Shown here one piece after another: positions 32,272-44,500 of a stretch of 64,000 bases of DNA. Within the stretch, counting starts at the first letter, position 1, and every line of letters starts with the position of its first letter. Source of the DNA: Euptelea pleiosperma (Eukaryota > Streptophyta > Magnoliopsida > Ranunculales > Eupteleaceae); contig CM068553.1 in assembly GCA_035048495.1 (NCBI GenBank), positions 17,175,190 to 17,239,189 on the forward strand, given 5' to 3'. The position numbers were made by a program, and so were the translations under genes. The notes under the pieces are model-generated. The model searched no databases. It was not told the DNA's origin and worked only from the letters and a program-made list of their open reading frames with translations.

Positions 32272-33102
32272 TCTACTATCCCGACAAGTAAAAATTCTCA
32301 ACTAAAGGTCATCCGAATATTATCCGGATGAACCAATCATATTATTATTTTCATTTAGCAGGATCTTTCAGCCCGACAGGTCAAAACTCTCGACTAGAGA
32401 TCATTCGAATATTAGTCGGATGAACTAGTTAGATAACAGTTCCTAATTAGCATGATCTGTTAGCCCGATAGATGGATCAAGGTCCGAATGGGATCAAAGG
32501 AATACTTAATGCTAGTTGGCAAACATTCGCAAAACTCAATTAAACGACAGATGGGAAAATAGAAAAACCTGTTTACATAAAAAGATCCCAAAAATTAATC
32601 CAATAGAAAAGGAACACATGAGCTTAATAACATAACGGATGAGTCTGCATGCTCATTTCTAATAGAATAACCAAACCCACATGCTCAATCCAATAACAGA
32701 ATGAAAAGCGTGTGGGAGAGGTTCAATCAAGGGATGAGGAAAGCTATAAAAGGAAATGGAGACCTCTGAAATAAGGGTTGGCCACCATACACTTAGAAAC
32801 TAGACAAGCAAAACCTTTTTCTCTTTTTTCTTTGATTCTACTAGATCTGGCTCTAAGATAATAATCTCTCTTCTTGGAATTTGGATTCAGTGAACACTCG
32901 TATCCCGTGAATTAGCCAATATTTGTCATTACAGTAGAGCACTGACTTGAGTGTCAAAGTGTAATTGGCAGGTACACCCCTCTAGGAGCAAAGATCAGGA
33001 TCTTAGAGGATGATTGATGATCACGATCGAAAGATAAAGTTGCATTCATCAGGTAGATTCCTCGGCGATTGTATAGGTAACATTCACAATTTTTTCCCTA
33101 CA
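32270..33102 (+). mobile_element. Ty3/Gypsy-like LTR
   Basis: TATA box GCTATAAAAGG near 32743, then a leader-like region with ACTTGAGTGTCAAAGTG and GGCAGGTACACCCCTC, text I associate with Tat/Retand-like LTRs. It opens with two imperfect repeats of about 95 bp (CCCGACAAGT..GAATATTATCCGGATGAAC and CCCGACAGGT..GAATATTAGTCGGATGAAC). Candidate borders are TGTCTACT at 32270 and CCCTACA at 33102. I saw no matching target duplication. Confidence 0.45.
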
Positions 33103-34360
33103 AGACCTTGACTGATTGCAGTGAGAAAACCAGTCGTATCTCTAGTTGCATCCAAAGAAACTTGTTGGACCAAGTCCTGATTATTGAGTGGAAAGAGGAT
33201 AATGATTGTGTGATGAGAGGAAACTAGATGTTATATTGCATGATATATGTAGATGATATGTCACTATTTTATGCATTTTTACCCCATCTTCTTTAGTGAA
33301 TTATCAAAATTATCTTACATAAATCATCAAATTTACATGAAAAATAGGATATTCTCTTGTCACCATTTGTATAATAGATTTTTTTTTTTTTGTTTTAATA
33401 ATGGCTTTACATTAATTATCTTGTCTCGGTAATTAGGTGCTCGAGCCCAAGAGCCTATTATCAAGAATCCAAAGCCCTAAACTAAAGCGAACACAAGTTC
33501 AAGCCCAAGTTACCAAGCCATTGGGCCCATATGCAAAGTCAAGTTGGTGGGCCATTATGTTAGGCCACGTTAATGGGCCAGCAGACTACGATGTTGGATC
33601 ACGATGATGGACCAATTGGTGGACCACGACGATGGGCTAAGATGTGAGCGAAACTAGACCATGAGATGGACTTTACAAAGTGTATGTGGACTGGTGATAC
33701 AAGGATGATCGACGGTTTGATTATAACGATGAGATGGATGTGAACCAAACGTGTGGGCCAAGGTGGTTGACTAACATGCGGGCCACGATGATGGGTCAGT
33801 AGACCATTGGGCTACGATATTGGGCTATGGTGTGGGCCAACATGGATTAAGGAGGGCCGACATGTGATGATGTGCCATGACTGTGGATCTCAAATGATGG
33901 AGGTGGAGCAAGGGTTTCACAAGGCACACGTGCATGGGATGCATGTAACTGGATTGGAAACACATTTTGCAAAAGGAAAGAATAATGTAATAAAAAAAAA
34001 AGGGCAGTTTTGGATATGAAGGGCCGGTGGTTGCATGCTTGTGAGGACTTCCCATACAAGAGAATGTTGCTTGACCAGCTGGCACGTGCCTCTATCCTCA
34101 AAGCATGCTAACAGGTGAATAAAAATCAAAATAAGGTGGAGCTACATGGAATAAAGGTGGGGTCCATTGCATAATCAAAAGGTGGCTACTAAATATGATG
34201 GAGACTAACAAAGGGCCCCACTTGTGGACAATGCTTGATCTAAGAATAGAGAAGCATTGTTGGACCAAAAGAATACATGGCTGGAAAGCTGTGGGGGCCA
34301 TTAGATGTTAAATACATTGGTGGAGGTGGACCCACAAGGTTGCCATATTCGGAGAATAAA
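33103..34360. other. Unannotated region, possibly retroelement debris
   Basis: 33480-33860 is a run of GGGCCA/GGACCA/GATGATGG words without a clear period. No gene is supported. Confidence 0.35.
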
Positions 34361-36438
34361 CTCGCTAAAAATTGCTCGATGGTTTTCTCTAAGGTGAACA
34401 GCTGCTAGACGACGTTTTGGCAATCGGATGGGTAGTATTGATTTGCAAAACAATAAGGAAAGAGGACCTTGATGATTTGAAGGAGATCTCTGATTTGAAG
34501 CAGAAGATATTCTTCATCGTGGACAGTGGTTGGACGTCCACCACTATAAAAGACCACTTTACAGATGTTAAAGGGGTTCTTCTTCACCGCTCTTCCGACT
34601 TTGATTGAAACACCGCTTGGGCTCACTCTTCGTACGACTTCATCTTGGTTCTCGGATCATTCGTCTTCTTGGCTTTGACATTTTTCCCTACGGATCTCTT
34701 AGAATCACATCTTGAGTGTGTTTGGATTTTGGCATCAGACGAATAGCTTCTTTACCTCTTCGTCTCTTTTATTTTATTTTCTAGCTTTGTAATTGTGTTT
34801 TCCCGCTGTAGCATTTAGTGAGTGATTTTTTTATTGAAAATTAAGATACATTTTCTTTTATTCTCTCATTCTATATTTCTTTTAGCTTTTATTCCTCTTA
34901 TAGTTATAATTTCATTGCATCAGTTATAAAGTTTTTCGGTCATTAGAGAGATTGATAGCCTCTGATGATTACCGGTTAAACTCTGCTCTTTATCTTTGTT
35001 AGAATAAATTTTGGTTGATCAAGTTATTTATCGTTCTCAACTCTCTTTGTGGTTCGATCACAGTACTTGCGCTATGCATAAATTTTATAGTTACTTTTTA
35101 AAGGTTTTGAATTGATTAGACAGTAAAGTACAATGATTGATCAAAATACTGTCAATCAGTAGAGTACTTATGAGTAACACTTGGCATGAGACGAGAAGTT
35201 ACAACTTAAGCCTATTATTATTATGTTTGAGAAATTTGCATCTCGCACATACATCTCATGATCATTTCTGTATTATTTCACTATATGATTTATCAGCTTT
35301 ATGAGATTATTTATTTGATATCGTAAACGTTTTTGAACTCATATTTGTGGATCTGATCTTATCATTGTATATACCTCTTTCAATCGTGAATTTACCTCAT
35401 TCATATGTGGATTTGATTTATCTAGTATTTATCCCCTAACATGTTGTTAGAAGCTAGGTTTATACTTACTGGGATTTTTTCTAAAAGCCCACCCACTTAC
35501 AGTCTTCTTGCAGAGAAGGATAGAAAGACATTCAGATTACTTTTGGAACGAGATCCAATAGTTATGGAGTGTGTTTCATCAGCGGTATTCAGTTTTCTAG
35601 TTGTTATCTTTAGAATGTTCAGATTCTTACGTATATGTATATCATTATCATTGGATCTTATTTAACTCTCTATTTTATTATATCATGATAATACCTAAGA
35701 TAATTTTAGTTTATATCTTGTTATATAATAGAATAGTTCGGATATAGCCTTATATCTGGTAGGATCGCACTTTCGCGTTTTAAAATAAAAAATTTACTCT
35801 GATTTTCATAACTCTGATTAGATGAGCGTGTGATGGCTTGCGTGTCTTGAGTTCAAGCATTGGATTTATGACGCACGGCGCACACCTTAGAATTTGTGTA
35901 GTCAAAATTCAATGCGTGACATTTGAGCTTAAGAGTTTGGTTGATAGAAGAGAACTTATCGACAGACGATGATGAAGCTCCAAGATCAACGACAATGACA
36001 ACGGATATGGGGGTTCAAGCTTGAGAAATAAGAATGACTATGAGGAAGAGAAGAAAATGGATGGTGGGGTAGGTTCCATGGATTAGAAGCCTCCCAACTT
36101 TTTTGGCTTAGTTCGATGTTACAACGTTTGAAAATTATAAGGTTGGTCTGATTTTTGGACGAGAATTGACAAAAGTGAAATCCCAAAAATAGCCCCACAT
36201 AGATAAAACACCTAAAACAATGACCAGACCTGGGATAACCTCAGCTACCCATGTTTTGTTTTGGCTTTCCAAACAGGCCCTAAAAGTCCATGCATGATCT
36301 CATGTGCCCCTCCACTACTGTAAATAAATGTATAATATGTATGTGTTGTCTAATTAACTTGAGCCCATTTTTGCTGCCAAACGCTTGGCTTCAAGCCTTA
36401 AATCAAGTGGCTCTCCAAGGACATGCATCCTTAACAAC
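34361..36438. other. Unannotated region with a TATA-like box
   Basis: A CTATAAAAGACCAC box near 34543 is followed by a CT-rich leader-like stretch, which could be a further LTR. I recognise no protein in either strand. Confidence 0.3.
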
Positions 36439-36666
36439 CATAGTTCAAAGTCTCGGCCGATCCTGGTCTAGATCGGGAGATCTGGATCGGTATCGGAGCC
36501 CACCAATCCGATCCAAACCATGTCTATCTCGCCCGAGTTCTCTATTTTCTGAAAGATTTTCACACCGTCTCAAGGCGAGTTGGCTGATCCGACCGATCCA
36601 GCCTCTGATTTGGATCGGGATCAGAGCCCACCGATCCAGCCTCCGATCCTGAGACTTCGAACCATG
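36439..36666. mobile_element. hAT-type MITE with GGATCGG-rich interior
   Basis: 228 bp. Ends CATAGTTCAAAGTCTCGG and CTGAGACTTCGAACCATG are inverted repeats. Flanks TTAACAAC (36431-36438) and CTAACAAC (36667-36674) match in 7 of 8 bases. The interior repeats GATCGGnnnnAGAGCCCACC. Confidence 0.7.
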
Positions 36667-36778
36667 CTAACAACCCAAATTTTAATATTTGAATTTGATT
36701 TGAAAAGTGGGACCCACAAGTCTACAACAATGAAGTCACCATCAAAGTGACAACATGATTTGAACACCATTAGATGAT

Positions 36779-37187
36779 GAGTAAAGCTTGTGTCACAAGA
36801 TGTTGTGAGGGAAGCCGGTCACATCACTCAAAAAGAGCCACGTGGCACACGATCAGAGGGCGCTGACCGTATGGATGTTTGGTCAGTCCCTCAGTGGACC
36901 AACAACCAAAAATCAGCCTGATTAGTGATTTACAACCTTTGGATTTTTGCACCCAAATAACGCTCAATAATGCTCAGATTCCTACCGTTAAAATCAACCC
37001 ATGCAAATAACTTCAACCGAATCGGTTAGAAATCACTAATCAAGCAGATTTTTTGTGTACCGGTCCACCGAGGGGCGGACTGGCCAAACATCCATACGGT
37101 CATCGTCCTCTAATAGTATGCCAGGTGGCTCGTATTGAATGCTGTGACCGGCTCCCGTCACAACATCTTGTGACAGAAGCTTTACTC
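36779..37187. mobile_element. Mutator-type MITE, GAGTAAAAC family, exact 9-bp duplication
   Basis: 409 bp. GAGTAAAGCTTGTGTCACAA mirrors TTGTGACAGAAGCTTTACTC. Exact duplication TTAGATGAT at 36770-36778 and 37188-37196. Confidence 0.9.
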
Positions 37188-37196
37188 TTAGATGAT

Positions 37197-37638
37197 GGAT
37201 TTGGGGTTTTGACCAATGCATTTAGGTCAACCAGGAGTGGAAGGACGTTTTGGTAATTTTGAACCATGGGTCTTAGTTGAGTTGAAGATGACGTCAGAAG
37301 ATTCCACAATAGACGGCCAAAGTTGAGAGAGTGGGCCCACATTTGTCATATCCCCGGCAGTATCGCCACCAACAACCCTGTTGGTATCAAAGACCCTAAT
37401 CATTGTCTTCTAGTGCTCATTTTCATATTTTTATTCTCCTCCCGAATATGCCCTTTCTTTATCCATACGCCCTTGTATTACCCATAAATCACCAAAACAC
37501 TCATATGGATTTCCCTCCCCTTGTTGAGAAAATATTTGCTGGCCCCACCTCCCATAAATACCCATTTGGACCTTATTTTAGGGCCTACTGACCTTATGGA
37601 TGTTTGGACCACTTCTTGGGGAGGGGAGTCCTTTTGGC
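37197..37638. other. Unannotated spacer between MITEs
   Basis: No gene or repeat recognised. Confidence 0.35.
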
Positions 37639-38037
37639 CTAGTAAAACTTTGATGACAATGCCCTGTCATTTAGGCCGAAGCATGCAATATGAGCCACGT
37701 GGAACACTCTTAGAGGACACTGACCGTATGGATGTTTTTCCAATCCCTAGGTGGACTTATAATCCAAAAATAAGCTTGATTAATGATTTCAAACCTTTGG
37801 GTCCTTGCACCTCAAATAATAGTCAATAATGCTCAAATTCCCACGGTTAAAATCAACCCATGAAAATAATTACAATCAAACACTTAGAAGTCACTAATCA
37901 GTCTAATTTTTGGTTTGTAAGTCCACCTAGAGATTGGCCAAACATCCATACGGTCAGAGTCCTCTAAGAGTGTGCCACGTGGCTGATATTGTGTGCTGTC
38001 ATCGGCCTCAAGGACAGGGCCGTCATCAAAGTCTACT
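37639..38037. mobile_element. Mutator-type MITE, GAGTAAAAC family
   Basis: 399 bp with the TAGTAAAACTTTGATGACA start and GTCATCAAAGTCTACT end. Flanks CCTTTTGGC (37630-37638) and CCTTTTGGG (38038-38046) match in 8 of 9 bases. Confidence 0.82.
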
Positions 38038-38159
38038 CCTTTTGGGCCTACCCCCTTATGGACGGACCTTGATTTTGTTAGATACTCTTTGCGTCAATCA
38101 TTGCTTGAGGCGATATTTTCCCCTCAAGGAAAAACGTGTAAAAGTGGTAAGCATGGAAT

Positions 38160-38512
38160 GAGTAGAACTTTGCTGACTACTACCAGTCAGCAATATGAAC
38201 CACATGGCATACTCTTAGAGGAATCTGACCGTATTGATGTTTGGCCAATCCCTAAGTGGTCCTACGGATAAAAAATAAGCCTGATTAGTGATTGCAAACC
38301 TTTGGATCTTTGTACCCCAAATAATGGTCAATAATGCTCAAATTCCACAGTTAAAAATCAAGACAAGAAAATGGCTCCAATCCAACTCTTAAAAATCATT
38401 AATCAGGTTAATTTTGGTCTCTCTGTATGTCCATCTAGAGTTCGGACAAACATCCATAAGGTCAGAAATCTATAATATTAACATGCCATGTGGCTAATAT
38501 TATGGGCAGTAA
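38160..38512. repeat. Mutator-type MITE variant (GAGTAGAACTTTGCTGAC start)
   Basis: Family core present (GACCGTATTGATGTTTGGCC, CAAATAATGGTCAATAATGC) with a GCTGAC rather than GATGAC subterminus. The right end has decayed. Confidence 0.65.
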
Positions 38513-38514
38513 AT

Positions 38515-41020
38515 AACTTTGCCGATTCTACGCTCGCATGAAATCATGCAAGTTAGAAGCTGGTTGGAATATTTCGAGATAGAAGGCCATGCGGGATTTG
38601 TGTTGAGGAATAAACTGAAGGCTTTGAAGTTGATTTTGAAAAAGTGGAATAAGGAAGAGTTTGGGAGGATGGAGGAGAAAATGAGAAACATTCTGGAACA
38701 AATCAGATGTATAGATACAGAGGAGGAACAAAGAGATCTAGTCTGGGAGAGATCGGGTCTAGGGAAGGCTTGAAGAAGAAATTCCAAAAGTAGGTCTCTC
38801 GTGATGAAATCATCTGGAGACAGAAATCTAGAGTGAAATAGTTGAAGGAAAGGGATAACAACACAAAATTCTTTCACTAGACGGCAAACTTTAAGAGAAG
38901 GAATAACTTCATTTCATTCATAAAAATCAATGATGAGTTGTTTGTGAATGATGAAGATGTTAAGACAGAGATCGAGTCCTATTATTCGATCGAGGTTGTA
39001 CACAAAAACTTCTTTTATTAGACCAATGCTCGATGGTCGTCTTACTTGGATAGCATTAGTGAGGAGTGGAGAGAGGGGCTTGAGCAAACTTTTAGTGAGG
39101 AAGAGGTGTGGGCAGCCATTTTTGAGTTATTAGGGAATAAAGCTCTCGGGCCTGATGGGTTCACTTTGGCTTTTTTTTTTCAGGCTTGTTGGGATATCAT
39201 TAAATCCGATTTGATGAAGGTTTTTGAGGACCTCCATTCGAGAAACTTTTTGGATTTTCGATGCAATCAAACATTTATTGTTCTGATTCCTAAAATCTAA
39301 GGAGCATAGGAAATTACTGATTTCAGACCAATCAACTTTATCGAAAATGTCTACAAGATTGTTGCCTAAGTTTTGGCATTCAGATTGAAGAAGGTGATTA
39401 ATGAGGTTATATCGGGAGAACAATGGGCATTTGTACGAGACAAACAAATTCTCGATGGGGTGTTGATTACAAATGAGTGCATCGAATCAAGATGAAGACT
39501 GGGATTACTAGGCATGGTATGCAAGATCGATATGGAAAAGGCCTACGTCAAACGAGCTAGGAGTTTTTGAATTACATGTTGGGCAGAATGGGCTTTGGGA
39601 CTAAGTGAAGGGAATGGATGAGGAAATGCGTCAGTTTCCGTTCTTTTCAGTGTTAATCAATGGGTCTCCCACTGGTTTCTTCAAAGGAACAAGGGGTCTG
39701 AGACAAGGACATTCCCTATCCCCCTTCTTGTTTATTATGGTGGTCGAAGCATTGGGAATATATAATGATTTCAAGAGGAGCCTTGATAGGAGAATTGACG
39801 GGATTCAGAGCGAAACCTAGAGGATTGGAGATCTCTCGTCTTCAATTTGCTGATGACACTTTGGTATTCATCTCAGGGTCCAGAGATCAAGTTGTATTTT
39901 TAAATACTTACTCAGTTTGAAGTATGCTCAAGTTTTAAGATTAATTTCAAAAAGAACAAAATGATGAATGTTGGGGAGTTAGAGAATATAGAAGTTTTAT
40001 CAGGGATTCTAGGTTGCTCCATAGGAGTCCTTCCATCATCTTATATTGGTCTTCCTCTGGGTGCTCCGTATAGGGCAAAGTCGATCTAGGACCGGTAGTT
40101 GAGAGGGTTCGAAGAAAACTTGCTAGTTGGAAGGGGAGGTATCTCTCTAAAGGGGGAAAGATTGTCCTTGTCAAAAGCACTCTTTCCAGTCTTCCAATCT
40201 ATTTCGCTCTCTTTCTCTATTCCAGTTAGTGTAAAGAGAAGGTTGGAAAGATTCATGAGGAATTTTCAATGGCATGACTCTGTAGACTCAACCTGATATC
40301 ATTTGGTGAAATGGGCACAAGCTTGTTTGCCAAGAAGAAGTGAGGTTTAGGGTTTAGAAAGTTAGGCCTTATGAATGCGGCACTTCTAGGAAAATGGATT
40401 TGGAGATTTGGGAAGGAGAGAAAAATCTTATGGCGTAGAGTGATTGCTTGCAGATTCAGGGCGGAGTTGGGGGATGAGAATAAGACTTTTAGGTCGTTGT
40501 TCAGATGTGGAGTGTTGAAAGGTATCCTCAAAGTCAAAGAGCGAGTGTTGACGGGTTTTATAATGATTTTAGGTTATGGGCGTAGGATTCATTTCTGGGA
40601 AACTTGGATTGGGGATATTTATTTAAAGAAGGCTTTCCCTCATGTGTTCTCTCTTTCACAGCGCAAAGATCAAACTATCGCTTTTGGAATAATTCTTCTA
40701 CAGATGAGCAGTGGGATTCAGCTCTCAGGCGACACCCTTTTGAGTAGGAACATGAGCAAATCGAGATATTGATCAAATGTTTGAAACTTTACCTGGCCAG
40801 TCACAAACTCTAAGGAGGATCACCTATCTTGGATACATTCCAAATCAGTAGGGTGTTTCTTGGTTCGTTCTTTTTATAAATCTTAATTTAGCCATCTCAT
40901 CTTTATCTTCTACTTTTCCTTTCTTTTGTCCTAGCATTTGGAAATCGAAAGTACCCCTGAAATTTTTTTTTTTGCTTGGGTTGCTACTTTGAATAAGATC
41001 CTTACTATTGTGTGAGCATT
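38515..41020 (+). pseudogene. Decayed LINE (L1-type) ORF2: reverse transcriptase and zf-RVT region
   Basis: Frames change repeatedly and carry stops, but the order of L1-type ORF2 motifs is kept on +. There is a linker helix (38540-38770), NKALGPDGF (39139-39165) and FRPINFIENVYKIVA (39322-39366). These are followed by EQWAFVRDKQILDG, KIDMEKAY (39522-39545), GTRGLRQGHSLSPFLF and the catalytic FADD box (LQFADDTLVF at 39841-39870). Further on come SSYIGLPLGAPY, LLGKWIWRFGKER (40383-40421), RIHFWETWIGD and a zinc-knuckle reverse-transcriptase tail (KSKVPLKFFF near 40950). The endonuclease domain is missing, so the copy is 5'-truncated. No poly-A tail or target duplication was found. Confidence 0.85.
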
Positions 41021-41139
41021 CATAGAAAAATCTACATAGATTAAACCGAGGAAACACGTTACCAAGTCAAGTGCATTATTCAAGCATCCATTTTTTTTAC
41101 TTAAAAATTTATAATTTTTAATACTCTTCTTCTAGGCTC

Positions 41140-41290
41140 CGGCCCCACCCTTAGTCGGCCTTGGCCCTTGAAGGTAGGGCTCGGGCCTAGCCGGTTCAGA
41201 CCCTCTAAGGGCTAGGGCGGGTCAGGGCCTCACCCTTATAAATACAGGTAGGGCTAGGGTCGGGCTAGGCCCTACCCTGGCCCAGCCCTT
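41140..41290. repeat. GC-rich GGGCTAGG/GGCCTAGCC block upstream of CCD7
   Basis: A 150-bp island of GGGCTCGGGCCTAGCCGG, GGGCTAGGGCGGGTCAGGGCC and CCCTACCCTGGCCCAGCCC words. It stands out from the AT-rich surroundings and can fold on itself. Confidence 0.6.
41237..41244 (+). promoter_or_regulatory. Candidate TATA box of CCD7
   Basis: TATAAATA about 280 bases before the ATG. It lies inside the GC-rich block, so it may belong to that repeat instead. Confidence 0.25.
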
Positions 41291-41525
41291 TGAGAAGGTA
41301 CATGAGAGGAGATGCAGTGTGAGGCGCTCACACAATCTAAGGAGCTCTTTATTCATAGCATTATCGTAAATTCAGTAACCGTTCAAGGCAATTTATTATT
41401 AACTTCCTATATTACGTAGTGCTTCGCCGAAGTGCCACCCAGTGTGCCACCCTCCTACTCGGAGCCTCTGCAAACTCCAAAGCTCATTATTTATTTATTT
41501 TATTTTTAAATAAAGTTGCCGGAAA

Positions 41526-44500
41526 ATGCAAGCGACTTCCCCTTCCCCCCACTTCTTTCCGGCAAAACTAGCTTCACCAGCAAAAATATTCCCGGCGCAA
41601 AGACTCCCACCACCAACTATAATACGCCGGGCAGTTTCCATCACCACGTCCGAACCCCTCGTATCAGTCCCTGCCGTAGACGATTCAGTCGCCGCGTTCT
41701 GGGACTACCAGTTCCTCTTCGTCTCTCAACGGTCCGAGTCAGTTGAACCTGTTGTCCTCCGTACGGTCGAAGGAGCGATCCCCTCGGACTTCCCGTCGGG
41801 AACTTACTATCTCGCCGGACCTGGCATCTTCTCCGATGACCATGGCTCAACAGTCCACCCTCTCGATGGACATGGCTACCTTCGAGCCTTTACTATTGAT
41901 GGGTCTTCCGGCGAAGTCAGATTCTCGGCGAGGTACGTTGAGACAGAAGCTCAAATGGAGGAGCGTGACCGGGAGACGGGCAGGTGGCGGTTTACTCACC
42001 GAGGACCGTTTTCGGTGTTGAGAGGAGGGAAGAAGATTGGGAACACTAAGGTGATGAAGAACGTAGCGAATACGAGTGTGGTGAGGTGGGGTGAGCGATT
42101 GCTTTGTCTATGGGAGGGTGGTGATCCATACGAGATTGAATCTCAGACGTTGGATACCATTGGGAGGTTTGATGTGATGAACGGTTGTGATTTGTTGCCG
42201 GAGAGTAGTTTTAACGGTGATGTGGGTCAGATCTCTAGTGGTGTTTGGGATGTCGCTGGTAGGCTGTTGAAGCCGATCCTTCATGGTAAGTATGAAGTCT
42301 TTCACGAGAACAACGGTCACGATTTCTTTATTGACAATAATGCCCTTTATTTCCATATTTCTATCTTCTTTGATTCAGAAATATGCAAGGGCATTATTGT
42401 CAAGTAAAAAATTCCCACTTACTGAATACTGGCACTTATTATGGATGTCCAAAATCCAGACCAAAATGTCGGTAACTGAAGGTCCGAAACAGAGTAAAAC
42501 TTCGATGACCGTGATGGTCTGCGAAGCCACTGACCAGCCACAATATGAGCCACGTGGCTCATATCTAGGGATTGGCCAAACATCGGTCATCCTCCTCTAA
42601 GAGTGTGCCACGTGGCTCATATTGTGGGCGGTCAGTGGTTTCGCTGACCGTTGACTGTCATGGAAGTTTTACTCAAGGTCTGAATTTAAACACTAAAAAA
42701 AATTTTGAAATTCCAAAAAAGCCTATCAAAGGTCTCCCTCACGTGCTGATGTGCATGGATGTGGGATCCACCATGTGATGGATGGGGTCCCACAATGGGG
42801 ATCTCTTACTCGAAAAGCTCATCAGCCATGTTGATTGTCGGCGCACCTCTCACATATTCTTTGTTGTTTGGCTAATTTGAGCAGGGGTGTTTAAGATGCC
42901 TCCCAAGCGATTGTTGTCTCACTACAAGATCGATCCTCACCGTGACAGACTTCTAATGATCTCGTGCTATGCAGAAGACATGCTGCTTCCTCAAAGCACT
43001 TTCACCTTCTATGGTATTTAACTACTATAATTCATAATTTCATGGATCCTACGCCGTCCATTCACTAGCTTTTCTGATCCTTTCAAGAATGGACGATGTT
43101 AGATCGATAAAACACAAAAGAATGATCATATGGTGTATCAAATAAATACACTCCATTATTTGATATACGGTTGATCTGGTACGTCCATTCACTTTTTTTT
43201 GTGTGATTTTTTGGCAGAATTTGATTCGAAATTCAAGTTATTACAGAAGCAAGAGTACAACATCAATGACCACTTGATGATCCACGATTGGGCCTTCACC
43301 GATACCCACTATGTGCTGTTCGGCAACCGCATCAAGCTTGACGTCACGGGTAATTTAAATTCAAAGACAACATTACGTACTACGTGGACATAAATAAATA
43401 AAGTACAAAATTTGATTAAAAAAATAATTTCCCTATAAAAAAAATGGTTATTATCGAGGTTTTAAAAGATCCGTTGCAATGCTATAAGCCTATAACGGAT
43501 ACTTAACTTTACCGTTATGTCACGTCGTATGTGTAAATAAAAGTTAAAATATGATTGTTTTATTATTTATTTTTAGATTAATTTATTTTGAAAAGAATCT
43601 TGATGTAAGGACAAAATAACTGCCTTTTTATTTTTGTTAAACGGTCGTTATGACCAAGGTTTAAAAAACCGCCATTATTTTCCGTTATGACGAAAATAAC
43701 GGCCGTTCTTTTTTGAAAAAATTTGTGAAAAAAATGGCTGTTTTTTTCATTTTTTTCCGTTTTTGAAATTTTGAAATTCAAATTCCAAAATTTGAATTTC
43801 CATTTTTTTCGTTTTTGCCCGAGCATTTTTTGGTTATAATGGGAAAAACGGTAACACCCCCATACCATTATAACGGTCCCTTTTAAACCTTGGTTATGAC
43901 GGTAAACCTATTTCTTTTGGTTTTCGGCATTATTTTCTAAATAATGTAACGAGGTTGGGTGTTAACGTTATAACGTTTTTCTAAAACCATAGTCACTGTA
44001 TTATAAATTAGGGTCGTGATGTAACACGGTTTAGTACTCAAAAATAAAAACAAAAAAAGTTTTAATCCAACAACTAGAATCAAGCCTTAAAAAGTACTAA
44101 AATCTAATGGTTAGATATTACCAATCAGGGTGATTTTTTGTGTGTATATCCAAAGGTTTAAAAGAGGCGGCCATTTTAATGGACGGGGGGGTTTATCGTT
44201 AAAACGGCCGTTAAAGCAAATTGTAACCAACAGGGGCAAAAGTGGAAAAAAAAAACATAATTTAACAGGAAAAAAAATGAAAAAAATGGCCCTGAAATTT
44301 TAAATTTTCAAAAACGAAAAAACATAAAATAATGAAAATAACTGCACTATAAAAAAAAATGACTGTTATTTTCTAAACGTCAAAACGGTTCTTAACGTAA
44401 CCGGCTTGGGGCGTTACCCTTTTAACGCCCGTTAAAACGGTTATTTTAAACTATGCATATATCCAGCAAGCGGTGGATTGGAATTGTTTTCATGGGTTGA

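Noticed and set aside
40253..40537. 94-codon frame on -
   Set aside because: Antisense shadow of the LINE remnant.
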